This document shows positions 10,184 to 20,257 of a DNA stretch of 64,000 nucleotides, in pieces. The notes below the pieces were generated by a model. It saw only the letters and a program-made list of their open reading frames with translations. It had not been told where the DNA came from and ran no database searches. This stretch comes from Calditrichota bacterium (lineage in GTDB: Bacteria > Calditrichota > Calditrichia > Calditrichales > Calditrichaceae). The stretch covers positions 1-64,000 of the forward strand of contig JAADIP010000092.1 in NCBI GenBank assembly GCA_013151275.1, in the 5' to 3' direction. Each line of letters opens with the position of its first letter. Within the stretch, counting starts at the first letter, position 1. Both the position numbers and the translations under genes were made by a program.

Positions 10184-10651
10184 TTAAGCTCCCTGATTTC
10201 CGTTTATTGTTTGCATGCGTATGGCGATTTCATCGATTCTTTGATTCTCGATCCGATCCAAATGATGTTTTTTTCTTTCCTTAAATTGGTCTTTTAATTT
10301 TTCAACCATTTTTCGCTCTTTTACCGCTTCCTGCAATTGTTGACGATTTTTTTCAACTTCGCTCTTTAATTGTTGAACCGTTTTGTTCTGATGTTCAATT
10401 TTATGATGAAGGTCTTCCAGATAATCGTTCTGCAGTTTCAAATCGTTCAGATTGATTCTTCTATTCTCCTTTATCTCTTTGGTAACGTTATCCAGAGCTT
10501 CCGTTTTGTCGCTCTTTAAATCGCTTAACCGTTTATTTGCGCTGAACTCTTCCGCCTGAATTTTACCTAATTCCACGGCTCTCAAATCTTCCAGATATTG
10601 TCTGTATTCAAGAACTTTTTGCAACGGGAAAATATGAGATTTGGGTATCAT
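10184..10651 (-). CDS. fliJ: flagellar export protein FliJ
   Basis: FPLQKVLEYRQYLEDLRAVELGKIQAE coiled-coil protein directly after fliI. Confidence 0.8.
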   Translation of the reverse strand: MIPKSHIFPLQKVLEYRQYLEDLRAVELGKIQAEEFSANKRLSDLKSDKTEALDNVTKEIKENRRINLNDLKLQNDYLEDLHHKIEHQNKTVQQLKSEVEKNRQQLQEAVKERKMVEKLKDQFKERKKHHLDRIENQRIDEIAIRMQTINGNQGA

Positions 10652-10658
10652 TTTTTTC

Positions 10659-11972
10659 TCACATAACCTGGTTTAACTGTTCAATTGTTTTCTCAAACGT
10701 CGAATTTTCATCAACGTCCTGTTTTAAAAAAGTATTGATGGCGTCGATTTTCTGAATCGCTTCGTCCAGTTTGGGATTTGTTCCCTGCTTGTAAGCGCCG
10801 ATATTGATCAGATCTTCGGATTCCCGGTAAACCGCCATGGCTTCGAGGATATTAGTAATCTGCTTTCGGTGTTCCGGGGTGGTAACTTCATTCCGTAAAC
10901 GGCTTACGCTCTCCAGAACATCAATTGCCGGATAATGTCCTTTGGTGGCAATCCGCCGCGAAAGCACAATATGTCCGTCCAGAATGGAACGCGCGGTATC
11001 GCTGACCGGCTCGTCCAGATCGCCGCCCTCCACCAGAACGGTGTACAATCCGGTGATGCTTCCGTACTCCGAATTTCCGGCGCGTTCCAGCAATCTGGGC
11101 ATTAAGGCAAATACCGACGGCGTGTAACCTTTGGTCGTGGGCGGTTCGCCGATAGCCAGTCCGATTTCGCGCTGCGCCATGGCTACACGGGTTAACGAAT
11201 CCATTAAAAGCAGAACGTCAAGACCAAGGTCCCGAAAATATTCGGCAATAGTGGTGGCGATTAATGCCGCTTTGATGCGCACCGTAGCCGCCTGATCCGA
11301 GGTAGCCACAATCACAATCGATCGTTCAAGTCCGGTTTTCCCCAGATCGCGTTCGATAAATTCACGAACCTCGCGCCCGCGCTCCCCCACCAGAGCAATC
11401 ACGTTCACCTGCGCGTTGGTGTACTTGGCAATCATGCCGAGTAAAACGCTTTTACCCACGCCGCTGCCGGCAAAAATTCCCACACGCTGACCCTTTCCCA
11501 GGGTTATCAATCCGTCAATAGCGCGGATGCCCGTGGTCAGCGGCTCGGTAATTCGTTTCCGAACCAGCGGATTCGGCGGATAATTGAATACTTCTTTAAA
11601 CTGCTTGGTCATAATGGGTCCTTTCCCGTCCATGGGATTTCCCAGTCCGTCCAGGACACGACCCAGTAATTTTTCTCCCACCGGAATGCGCAAGGGCAAT
11701 CTCTGCCGTTTTACCCGGCTGCCGGTCGAAACACCGATGGTTTCTCCGAGCGGCATCAGCAGAATCGTTCCGTCTTTAAAGCCCACAATCTCCGCTTTAA
11801 TCCGCCTTCGATCGGGCGTGTAAATTTCGCACACATCGCCGACGCAGCCGGAACGTCCCGTCGCTTCGATTACAACTCCGGTAATTTGCCGTACCTTGCC
11901 GTCCACTGAAAACGGATTTAAATTCGGCACTCTTTCGATATGTCTCTTAAAGCGTCCTTCCAGCGATAACAT
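10659..11972 (-). CDS. fliI: flagellum-specific ATPase FliI
   Basis: Walker A GIFAGSGVGKSVLLGMIAKYT, VALVGERGREVREFIE, MDSLTRVAMAQREIGLAIGEPPTTKGYTPSVF. Confidence 0.97.
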   Translation of the reverse strand: MLSLEGRFKRHIERVPNLNPFSVDGKVRQITGVVIEATGRSGCVGDVCEIYTPDRRRIKAEIVGFKDGTILLMPLGETIGVSTGSRVKRQRLPLRIPVGEKLLGRVLDGLGNPMDGKGPIMTKQFKEVFNYPPNPLVRKRITEPLTTGIRAIDGLITLGKGQRVGIFAGSGVGKSVLLGMIAKYTNAQVNVIALVGERGREVREFIERDLGKTGLERSIVIVATSDQAATVRIKAALIATTIAEYFRDLGLDVLLLMDSLTRVAMAQREIGLAIGEPPTTKGYTPSVFALMPRLLERAGNSEYGSITGLYTVLVEGGDLDEPVSDTARSILDGHIVLSRRIATKGHYPAIDVLESVSRLRNEVTTPEHRKQITNILEAMAVYRESEDLINIGAYKQGTNPKLDEAIQKIDAINTFLKQDVDENSTFEKTIEQLNQVM

Positions 11973-12670
11973 CAGGTTTCATCTCCGTGCAGTAATTGAT
12001 TGCCTAATTCTTCTATTTGCGATTTAAACCGCCCGTCAATATAAAATTGCTCGGTGGTAACAAAGGCTTCGCCCTTCTTCAGGCGTTTTCCCTGAAGCAC
12101 CGTCAATTCCATTTCCCGCGGCAAATTCAGGGCTTCTTTGATATCCGAACTCGTCAGAAACGGCAGATGCGCCGGGTGGACTTCCACCGTTACCTTCTTT
12201 TCCGTCAGAACTTCCTGCAGCATCCGGCGTAACCGCTCCAGCAAAATCGCGTCATAATCCTCGCGCAAAGAGAGTTCGGTGTTTAAAATTTCCCGCGCTA
12301 TTTCCTTTGCCAGCTCCAATAACGGATTCTCGATTCGCTCCAACGATTCCCTGTACTCCTTTTCCATCCTGGCAATCTCCTTGCGCGCTATTTCGATCCG
12401 CTTGTTGGCTTCGCGCAGCGTGTTCTCTTTGCCTTCTTCATATCCGGCTTTAAACGATTCTTCTCTGGCGCGCTGCAATTCCAATTCCAGCACTTTTATC
12501 CGATCTTTGTACAACTTTATCTTCTGCGCCTCGATCAACGACGAAGCAAGGTCTTTTTCCTTTTGCTCGGATTTTGAACGACCGCTCTTTTTCGTAACTT
12601 TTCCCGCAGAAATTATCTGCGGGTCAATCCGCTTGATCGCTCTGGGAACTTTTATTTTGAACTGCTGCAT
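11972..12670 (-). CDS. fliH: flagellar assembly protein FliH
   Basis: YEEGKENTLREANKRIEIARKEIARMEKEY coiled coil and FliH/V-ATPase E-like C-terminus; between fliG and fliI. Confidence 0.85.
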   Translation of the reverse strand: MQQFKIKVPRAIKRIDPQIISAGKVTKKSGRSKSEQKEKDLASSLIEAQKIKLYKDRIKVLELELQRAREESFKAGYEEGKENTLREANKRIEIARKEIARMEKEYRESLERIENPLLELAKEIAREILNTELSLREDYDAILLERLRRMLQEVLTEKKVTVEVHPAHLPFLTSSDIKEALNLPREMELTVLQGKRLKKGEAFVTTEQFYIDGRFKSQIEELGNQLLHGDET

Positions 12671-12680
12671 TTACAATTCC

Positions 12681-13703
12681 TTATTCAATGAGTTGTTCTT
12701 CTTCGCCGCGTACCAACATAATTTCGCCCTGTTCCTCAAGGCGACGCGCCACCTCTAAAATCTCTTTTTGCGCTTTTTCCACGTCTTTAATTCGTACAGG
12801 TCCAAGATATTCCAATTCTTCCTTCAGCATTTTCGCAGCCCGTTCGGACATGTTCTGATAAATGACCTCTTTCAATTCGCTGCTCGTAGCCTTTAATGCC
12901 AGGGCTAATGTTTTGGAATCCACTTCTTTCAAAATTCGCTGAACCGCGGTCGGCGGCAGATGGATGATATCTTCGAACAGGAACATCAAATCGGTTATCT
13001 CTTCGACCAATTCCGTGTCGCGTTCGCGCAGGTGCGTAAGGATGTTCTTTTCCGATGTTCTGCTGACCGAATTCAGGATCTCGGCGACCGTTTCCACGCC
13101 GCCCGTTTTACTGAGATTTCCGCCGAAAACGCTGCCCAGTTGTTCGCGCAGAACGCTCTCGATATCTTCCACCAAATCGGGCGAGGTCTTTTCCATGGTG
13201 GCAATGCGATAGGCAATTTCGTACTGGTATTCTTCCGGCAATTCGGAAAGAATGGACGCCGCCTGCTTTGGTTTAAGGTTCGATAAAATAAGCGCGGCGG
13301 TTTGCGGATGTTCGTTCTGTAAAAAATTGAGCAACTGCTTGTCGTCAACAGTCTGTAAAAGATAAAAAGCGCTCACCTCGGTCGCCGCCTCTACCCTTTT
13401 TATCACTTCTTCGGCTTTCTTTTTACCCCAGGCGGCTTCCAGCATCTGTCTTGCGTAGTCAATTCCTCCCTGAACGATGAACTTGTTTGCCATCATCATG
13501 TCATAGAATTCTTCGATAACCGAGCTGAGCATCTCGGCAGGAATGTTCTGCATTTTGGCAATTTCAATGGAAATTTTTTCCACTTCCTTGTCTTTTAAAT
13601 TCTTTAAAATCGCGGAAGCCTTTTCCACCCCAAATGCAACCAAAATCAAAGCGACTTTCTGAATAGCCTTAATTCCTCTCGGTTGTGAACTTGTCTCAGC
13701 CAT
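12681..13703 (-). CDS. fliG: flagellar motor switch protein FliG
   Basis: NEHPQTAALILSNLKPKQAASILSELPEEYQYEIAYRIATMEKTSP and C-terminal torque domain. Confidence 0.97.
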   Translation of the reverse strand: MAETSSQPRGIKAIQKVALILVAFGVEKASAILKNLKDKEVEKISIEIAKMQNIPAEMLSSVIEEFYDMMMANKFIVQGGIDYARQMLEAAWGKKKAEEVIKRVEAATEVSAFYLLQTVDDKQLLNFLQNEHPQTAALILSNLKPKQAASILSELPEEYQYEIAYRIATMEKTSPDLVEDIESVLREQLGSVFGGNLSKTGGVETVAEILNSVSRTSEKNILTHLRERDTELVEEITDLMFLFEDIIHLPPTAVQRILKEVDSKTLALALKATSSELKEVIYQNMSERAAKMLKEELEYLGPVRIKDVEKAQKEILEVARRLEEQGEIMLVRGEEEQLIE

Positions 13704-13710
13704 CTTTTTC

Positions 13711-15294
13711 CTACCTCTGTATTTCCATTAACCACGAACGCAACAATCTGGTGGCGTCTTCAGGTCTTTCTTCGGCAAATTTTAGTACCTGAGCCGTCAT
13801 TTTATCATTTGCCTGAAGACGGGCTCTTGCCTCGGGACTTAACTTTTTCATGTAAATGTCTTCCGGTATCGGCTGCATCGATGCTCCGGCTACTTCCCCG
13901 CGAATTTCCTCTTTGGCGCCTTCGGCTAACTGCGTCGGAGCTTTCGCCGGCGCGGGCAACGCCAAATTCGCAATACTTGTCTTTAATAAATTCCGCAGCA
14001 AAATAAATCCTAAAATCATGCCCAAAGCAATTAATCCGTAAGTGATGATTCGCTGCCAAAAATCAAAACCCAACTGATCGATAAATTTGGGCTCTTGTTC
14101 AGGAACCACCTTATTTACCAATTGCATGTTCTGAACCTCGATTACATCGCCGCGGTCTTCGGAATAACCCACCGCGCTTTTAACAAGTGCCGAAATCTGA
14201 TTTAATTCTTCCTCGCTGCGCGGAACATAAGCCATTTGTACCGAACCGTCGTCGCCCTTTTTTTGAACGTATTTCCCGTTAACCAAAACCGCTACCGTTA
14301 ACCGCTTGATATTTCCCGAATTGGAAATGTAGCGCTCGATGGTTTTGCTCAATTCGTAATTGGAAGTGACTTTTTTAACCACATAATTGGAAGAATCGTC
14401 TCCGCTGTTTGACGACTCGGTATATTGCTCCTGACTTAGTAAAACCTTATTGTCAGGATCGTATTCTTCCCGCGTCCGTTCAATCTGATCGAAATCCAGT
14501 TCGGCGGTTACCTTTACCACAGCATTATTTGCTCCCACCACGCCGCTGACAATGGATTGAACCTTTTCCTGCATGGCTTTCTCGATGGCGCGCTGCATCT
14601 GGTATTGCGAGCTGACATTGCTCAATATTTCATTATCTTTCTCGCCCTCCAACAATACGTCCCCGCGTGAATCCATTACCACAACATTATCCGCTTCAAT
14701 TCCGTCCACGCTGTTGGCTATTAACGCGGCAATGCCTTTTAATTGCATCGATGAGAGCTCGGCGCCGGGTTTTAAATTCAATACCACCGATGCGCTGCCC
14801 TTTTTTTCCTTCTCAAACAGACGGTTTTCCGGAATCACCAGATGAACGCGGGAACTATGGATTTCCTCAAACTGATTGATCGTGCGCATCAGCTCGCCTT
14901 CCAAAGCCCGCTTCATGTTCAGACGCTGCATAAAGGTGGTCATGCCCATTTTGTTATTTTCGAATAACTCGTAACCGGTAATCGTGTCTTTCAGATAACC
15001 CGCCTGAGCGTATTTTAACCGGAGCTCCGCCACAGATTCTTTCGCCACATAAATGCTTTTACCGCCGTCGTCCAAACGGTAAGGAATTTTCGATTCTCTC
15101 AAATCGCTAACAATGGAACTTGCCGATGTCGAATTCAGATTGGCAAAAAGAAGATCGTATTCGGTGCGGTTTGCCCATAAAATCATTGCAACCAAAGCGG
15201 AAATAAAAACAAGAAATACCGTGCTGATCACCATTTTTTGTTTGAGTGTGTATTGTTGAAAAATCTGCCACAGTTTTCCTGCAACCTGGTTCAT
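13711..15294 (-). CDS. fliF: flagellar MS-ring protein FliF
   Basis: LFANLNSTSASSIVSDLRESKIPYRL, RALEGELMRTINQFEEIHSSRVHLVIPE. Confidence 0.97.
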   Translation of the reverse strand: MNQVAGKLWQIFQQYTLKQKMVISTVFLVFISALVAMILWANRTEYDLLFANLNSTSASSIVSDLRESKIPYRLDDGGKSIYVAKESVAELRLKYAQAGYLKDTITGYELFENNKMGMTTFMQRLNMKRALEGELMRTINQFEEIHSSRVHLVIPENRLFEKEKKGSASVVLNLKPGAELSSMQLKGIAALIANSVDGIEADNVVVMDSRGDVLLEGEKDNEILSNVSSQYQMQRAIEKAMQEKVQSIVSGVVGANNAVVKVTAELDFDQIERTREEYDPDNKVLLSQEQYTESSNSGDDSSNYVVKKVTSNYELSKTIERYISNSGNIKRLTVAVLVNGKYVQKKGDDGSVQMAYVPRSEEELNQISALVKSAVGYSEDRGDVIEVQNMQLVNKVVPEQEPKFIDQLGFDFWQRIITYGLIALGMILGFILLRNLLKTSIANLALPAPAKAPTQLAEGAKEEIRGEVAGASMQPIPEDIYMKKLSPEARARLQANDKMTAQVLKFAEERPEDATRLLRSWLMEIQR

Positions 15295-15320
15295 CCCGAA
15301 CCCCCTTTAATTATCCTAAA

Positions 15321-15644
15321 TTATACCTGCATCCTCTGTAATTCCTGATAGGATTCAAGTAGTTTGTTGCGGATCTCAATCATTAATTGAAAACTCAGTT
15401 TGGCTTCTTCTAAGGTTGCCATGGCTTGATGCAGATTTTGTGAGCGTCCCTGAATAATATCCGTAACTTCCTGAGCCGCGGTTTTCTGAGAATCATTGAC
15501 CGCCTTGATAAAATCGCCGATCGTATCTCCGAAATCTTTTGCATCGCCGGTTTCTTTTTTCTCGAGACTTTTGGTAACGGAGGTTTTACTGCCCCCTTGC
15601 AGCTCACGGATATTGACGCTCTGCAATTGATTGATCTTTGACAT
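15321..15644 (-). CDS. fliE: flagellar hook-basal body complex protein FliE
   Basis: IIQGRSQNLHQAMATLEEAKLSFQLMIEIRNKLLESYQELQRMQV; RBS GGAGGAAG at the internal ATG. Confidence 0.9.
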   Translation of the reverse strand: MSKINQLQSVNIRELQGGSKTSVTKSLEKKETGDAKDFGDTIGDFIKAVNDSQKTAAQEVTDIIQGRSQNLHQAMATLEEAKLSFQLMIEIRNKLLESYQELQRMQV

Positions 15645-15657
15645 GCTTCCTCCTTGA

Positions 15658-15948
15658 TTACCCTTTAACGTCCAGTAAAATTCCCGCACGCACCTGATGA
15701 ACTTTGGAACGACCGTAAAAATTGAACATGGAGTCCTGATCAAAAAGCATCTTAAGGGTCTCTCTTTCCTGCGCGCTTAAAATATCCTGTGAAGACGGAG
15801 CTTTGCTCTTTTTGAGCTTAACAAACCCCGATAAGTCTGCCGCTTTTTCCGTTTTGGGTGTGCTTTTGATTTTTTGAATACCGGGACTGATTTTTTGATA
15901 GGCTTGCTCGGCGCTTTTTAAGGGTAACGATTTTGACGAAATCTGCAT
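15658..15948 (-). CDS. uncharacterised small protein between flgC and fliE
   Basis: Tightly packed 96-aa ORF in the operon, no family recognised; LSAQERETLKMLFDQDSMFNFYGRSKVHQVRAGILLDVKG. Confidence 0.6.
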   Translation of the reverse strand: MQISSKSLPLKSAEQAYQKISPGIQKIKSTPKTEKAADLSGFVKLKKSKAPSSQDILSAQERETLKMLFDQDSMFNFYGRSKVHQVRAGILLDVKG

Positions 15949-15956
15949 AATTCCAC

Positions 15957-16454
15957 CTAAATGTTTAATGCGTTTTTAGCCATCTTTTTCGCGGCGTCCA
16001 GAACGGTTACATTTGCTTCGTAAGTCCGCGACGTGGAAATCAAATCAACCATCTCTTCCACCACGTTTACGTTGGGCATCCGCACGTAACCGTTTTCGTC
16101 AGCTCTCGGATGACCGGGATTGTACACCAGTTTCTCGCCTTTAACCTCAACCACTTTGGTTTCAATGGGATCGCTGAGCTTTGTCTTGATGGGACCGTCC
16201 GTTTCGATCATGGAAGGCAAGTGATCTTTACTGCTTTTGCGCAATTTCATTGAGAGCTGATTTAAAAAATCGGGACGGCGCGGAATCTTGCCTCTTTCCT
16301 GAACTACCAGTTTTTTGTGGTAAATCTTTCCGTTTTCATCAGGCGCCCGTTCGGCATTGGCGATGTTCTCGGAAATCACATCCATCTTTTTAACCTGATT
16401 GTTCAACCCGGAAAGCGTCCAGCGAATTGCCGTAAATATTCCGTTAACACCCAT
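15957..16454 (-). CDS. flgC: flagellar basal-body rod protein FlgC
   Basis: GIFTAIRWTLSGLNNQVKKMDVISENIANAE and C-terminal VNVVEEMVDLISTSRTYEANVTVLDAAKKMAKNAL. Confidence 0.95.
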   Translation of the reverse strand: MGVNGIFTAIRWTLSGLNNQVKKMDVISENIANAERAPDENGKIYHKKLVVQERGKIPRRPDFLNQLSMKLRKSSKDHLPSMIETDGPIKTKLSDPIETKVVEVKGEKLVYNPGHPRADENGYVRMPNVNVVEEMVDLISTSRTYEANVTVLDAAKKMAKNALNI

Positions 16455-16465
16455 GATAACCTTCC

Positions 16466-16834
16466 TTAATAATCTTTACCGGTGATACTCATGCTTAACG
16501 CGCGGTAAACACGCGCCAGAGTCTTTGAAGCAAATTCAAAGCGAATCTGATTTTCCGCCAATGCGCCCATCTCTTTTGTCACATCAACTTCCGAATTTCC
16601 CGAAGCGCTTCCCCTGCTCTCAACCGACTTCGGCTGCCCGATATGACGCGGATCCGCCGTTCTTAAACTCTCTGCCATCCGGGTTTTAAGAACAGACGAA
16701 AAATCCGTGTTCATCGGTTTGTAATCGGGATTATTGGCGTTGGCAATGTTCTTTGCAATCGCCTCATGCTGTTTGGTGTAAACATCCAAAGACTTTTTCA
16801 GCAATTGCACATTTTCAAGCTCAAACAACTTCAT
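16466..16834 (-). CDS. flgB: flagellar basal-body rod protein FlgB
   Basis: LLKKSLDVYTKQHEAIAKNIANANNPDYKPMNTDF and C-terminal FlgB motif; first gene of the operon. Confidence 0.9.
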   Translation of the reverse strand: MKLFELENVQLLKKSLDVYTKQHEAIAKNIANANNPDYKPMNTDFSSVLKTRMAESLRTADPRHIGQPKSVESRGSASGNSEVDVTKEMGALAENQIRFEFASKTLARVYRALSMSITGKDY

Positions 16835-17363
16835 TTTTTCACCTCCGGCTTTCTTTAATACAAGCAATATGCCACTTTTTTTTAAAGAGAGCGGATTGTT
16901 TAAAAGCGGGGAAAAAATTACTTAAATTATCAATATTTACAGATACTTAAGCGGCGTTGAAATTTATTGAAAAATATGCCGCGGTTTTCCGAAGGATAAA
17001 TTTGTAAGGAAAATATTTCCTTTATCAATATTAAAACTTTCCCCTTGACATTTTCAAAAACAAAAAGTCAGCGGAATATGAAAAAAATTTAAGATAGAAG
17101 GAGGCTTTGCCTGATATTAAAAAGATGAAAATAATTACTTTTGATTCGGGCGGGCGGATTTAAATTTCAGGGATTCCGATTTTGTAACGGGCGACTTTTC
17201 GGAAGATCTCTTTGACCTATTTTCTTTCCGAAATTCGAATAATTAAACATTTATCCGATTTACCCGCTTTGCTTTCCATGCCGCGTAATAAGAGGTTAAC
17301 GGCGGCAGGCTGGTAAATTCTTCGGGATTTATAAAAATGCACATCGTTTACTCTTTGCCGCGG

Positions 17364-18713
17364 CTAAATATTACCGCCGAACGCGAACGATTGCAAATTA
17401 TTGAACGGAATACGTTCCAATATCTGAATGATTTGATCGGGAGAGAGGTTTAAATAATTAACCGAAGCGGAAAGATTTTGAGCGTCGAATTTGTTTACTA
17501 CCAAGCCGGTCTTAAAATAACTCAGCAGCAGATTGGCGAAATTGATTATATGAAGCAAGGGCAGGGATTCATCGAATTTTTCCAGGTTGTGATGATACTT
17601 AATGGCGTAAGCAAGGCTTTCAGGCAATTCCCACAATTGAGCCAATTCGGCGCCCGCCATCGTGTGGTCAATATTGAACAATTTCCGTTCCACCTCGATC
17701 AGGGTTAAATTTTCGTCGCTGTACAAATTCCGGTAGAACATGGGATAAAAATTATCGACCCACTGATCAAGAACAATTTTGCCGATGTCGTGTAAAAGTC
17801 CGGCGGTGTAACCCAATTCCGGTTCAATAAGCCTTGTCATGCGCGCAATTTCTTCCGCCGCGTGCGCCACGCCAAGGGAATGCTGAAAAAGACCGCCTTT
17901 ACACAAAGAATAACCGTTATCCGCTTCTTTGTAATAGAGCTCGGTAAAAATAGAAAGCGTTAAAAGTAAAACGCGCCTTTCTCCTAACATTACCAGGGCT
18001 TCGTCGATGGTCTCAATTCGATAGCGCGGATTCACAAAAGCAGAATTGCTAAGTTGAATGATGCGCGCCGTGAGCACCTGATCCTGACGAATTTCCTTTC
18101 CGATGACAGACATTGAAACATCGTCGGCGTGAATCATGCGGATAACTTTTAAAGCGATTTGCGGAATGGGTTTTATTTTCTGGATGACGGTATCGATGTC
18201 TTCAATTTCGCGGATTAACTCGTGCTTTCTGCGTCCGATTAAATTGGAGCCGATAAGTTCTATGGAATAATCAAATGCCCTGAAATCCGCCGTTATTTTA
18301 TATCCGAAATACCCGCCGATTTCGACCCTGAGCAACTCAATCTGATAATCCGAAAGATATCCCAGAACAATATCCGACGTCCTGCCTCCGATGTCCAGTT
18401 CCAGATCAACATTGGACACATCTCCCATCAAAGCGCCGCCGGCAACCACAGCCTTCATATTTTCCTTTTTAGCGCCTTTTTCTTCCAACATTTCGAAAAA
18501 AAGCGGCAAGCCCTTGGAAGCGTATTTTTGAGGAGTATCATCGCTAAAACTGCTCGAAGGTTCGGGCAAAAGAATATGGTACAAACCTCCCACTCTTGCC
18601 ACCTTGTCAAAAATAATCAATCCCACGCAAGACCCCAAAAACGCCTGAGCCGAAATATCGGAAGACGATGTTACAAAATACTCGCCCGAAGGTACTGTTT
18701 CCAAACGATTCAT
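17364..18713 (-). CDS. CheD-HDOD fusion protein
   Basis: N-terminal CheD (QAFLGSCVGLIIFDKVARVGGLYHILLPEP...AVVAGGALMG) followed by an HDOD domain (IPQIALKVIRMIHADDVSMSVIGKEIRQDQVLTARIIQLSNSAF...HSLGVAHAAEEIA...TAGLLHDIGKIVLDQ). Confidence 0.9.
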   Translation of the reverse strand: MNRLETVPSGEYFVTSSSDISAQAFLGSCVGLIIFDKVARVGGLYHILLPEPSSSFSDDTPQKYASKGLPLFFEMLEEKGAKKENMKAVVAGGALMGDVSNVDLELDIGGRTSDIVLGYLSDYQIELLRVEIGGYFGYKITADFRAFDYSIELIGSNLIGRRKHELIREIEDIDTVIQKIKPIPQIALKVIRMIHADDVSMSVIGKEIRQDQVLTARIIQLSNSAFVNPRYRIETIDEALVMLGERRVLLLTLSIFTELYYKEADNGYSLCKGGLFQHSLGVAHAAEEIARMTRLIEPELGYTAGLLHDIGKIVLDQWVDNFYPMFYRNLYSDENLTLIEVERKLFNIDHTMAGAELAQLWELPESLAYAIKYHHNLEKFDESLPLLHIINFANLLLSYFKTGLVVNKFDAQNLSASVNYLNLSPDQIIQILERIPFNNLQSFAFGGNI

Positions 18714-20089
18714 TGAATATCTTCCATTAATCCTTGTTCTTCGTATTCGTTTAATTTATTTCGTAAGGTACGTACCGTTATTCCTAATAACTCGGCTGCT
18801 TTGGTGCGATGATTATTGGTTTTTCGCAACGCCGCCATAATCATTCGGCGTTCCATTTCCGCCAGTGGTAAAACTTCGCTCTCATCAACGGCGACTTGTT
18901 TTTTGGAACGAAAGCCTTCGTGTTTAAACTGAAAATGTTTTTCGGTAATAACTTCTTCTTTACCCGAAAAAAGTATCGCGCGCTCTATCATGTGCTGCAA
19001 CTGGCGCACATTCCCGGGCCAGTCATAGTTCATTATTTTTTGCATTAACGAAGGAGCGATTATTTTTTTCTGAAAATGATATTTCTCTTTAAACAAACCC
19101 AAAAAATGATCAATAATGACAGGAATATCCTCTTTGCGTTCTCTTAGGGGAGGAACGGTAATCGGAAAGACATTCAGGCGAAAAAATAAATCTTCGCGGA
19201 ATTTTGCGGATTCGATGAGTTCATTAATATCGCGGTTGGTTGTGGCAATAATCCGAACGTCAATCGGGATTTCGGTTGTGCTGCCCACCCGCGTAACTTT
19301 CATTTCCTGTATCACGCGCAAAAGTTTAGCCTGTAAAGAATAAGGTATTTCACTGATCTCGTCCAAAAGAATCGTTCCTTCATGGCATTCCTCGAATATT
19401 CCCTTTTGCTGACGATAGGCGCCGCTGAAAGAACCCTTTTCATGACCAAACAGCGTGCTTTCGAACAACGTTTCGGGAACGGCGGCGCAATTGATTTTTC
19501 GAAACGCATTCTCCGCACGATCGGAACGATCGTGTATTGCCTGCGCCACAAGTTCTTTGCCCGTTCCGCTTTCCCCGCGGATAAAAACCGTGGCATCGCT
19601 CTTTGCCACAATATCGATATGGTTCAAAACCTCTTTGATCGCCTGACTCTCGCCGACAATGCGGGTATCGAGATGATATTTTTCCAGTTTTTGCTTCAGA
19701 TTCAGATTTTCCTGCTGGAGTTGTTTGAATTCAAAAAATCGTTTTACGCGGGATTCAATCTGACTGATGGAAAAGGGCTTGGTAATAAAATCGTAGGCTC
19801 TGTTCTGCATGGCTTCGACCGCGCGCTCGATGGTGCCGTAAGCGGTAATGACAATCGCGCCCATCGAGGGATACAACGCCTTAGCCTTTTTGATCAGTTC
19901 GATGCCTTTTATCCCGGGCATCATCAAATCGGTGATCATTAAATCAAACGGTTCTTTTTCAAGAATTGAGAGCGCTCGATTCCCTGAGTCGGCTGTCTCC
20001 ACTTCGTAACCACAGGAAGTTAATGTTTCGCTTAAAACCAGCCTTAAATGCTGATCGTCATCCACAACCAAAATCTTTTGCTTATCCAT
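18710..20089 (-). CDS. sigma54-dependent NtrC-family response regulator (FlrC/FlgR-like role inferred)
   Basis: REC domain ILVVDDDQHLRLVLSETL, AAA+ GESGTGKELVAQAIH, GAYRQQKGIFEECHEGTILLDEI, C-terminal Fis HTH. Confidence 0.93.
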   Translation of the reverse strand: MDKQKILVVDDDQHLRLVLSETLTSCGYEVETADSGNRALSILEKEPFDLMITDLMMPGIKGIELIKKAKALYPSMGAIVITAYGTIERAVEAMQNRAYDFITKPFSISQIESRVKRFFEFKQLQQENLNLKQKLEKYHLDTRIVGESQAIKEVLNHIDIVAKSDATVFIRGESGTGKELVAQAIHDRSDRAENAFRKINCAAVPETLFESTLFGHEKGSFSGAYRQQKGIFEECHEGTILLDEISEIPYSLQAKLLRVIQEMKVTRVGSTTEIPIDVRIIATTNRDINELIESAKFREDLFFRLNVFPITVPPLRERKEDIPVIIDHFLGLFKEKYHFQKKIIAPSLMQKIMNYDWPGNVRQLQHMIERAILFSGKEEVITEKHFQFKHEGFRSKKQVAVDESEVLPLAEMERRMIMAALRKTNNHRTKAAELLGITVRTLRNKLNEYEEQGLMEDIQ

Positions 20090-20257
20090 AAGCTTCTTCT
20101 TGTTTCATTGTAACCAGACTCTAAAGATAACACTTTAACACAACTACTTCAACCTGTGATTTGTCGAGCCAATCACAATTCTATGTTCAATTTAATTTTC
20201 TCATAATAACTGTTATATTTTGAAAAGTATGATTTTATTGGTATCGGAATGATTTGA

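Noticed and set aside
13805-14059. Shadow ORFs overlapping fliF, fliG, cheA, MCPs and other genes (e.g. 13805-14059, 22141-22524, 32029-32316, 36210-36557)
   Set aside because: Out-of-frame readings of strongly supported genes; no domain or RBS evidence.
16834-16880. Possible sigma54 promoter (minus strand TGGCATATTGCTTG) upstream of flgB, attractive because an NtrC-type regulator is encoded nearby
   Set aside because: GG-to-GC spacing is about 4 bp too short for a -24/-12 promoter; not supported as written.
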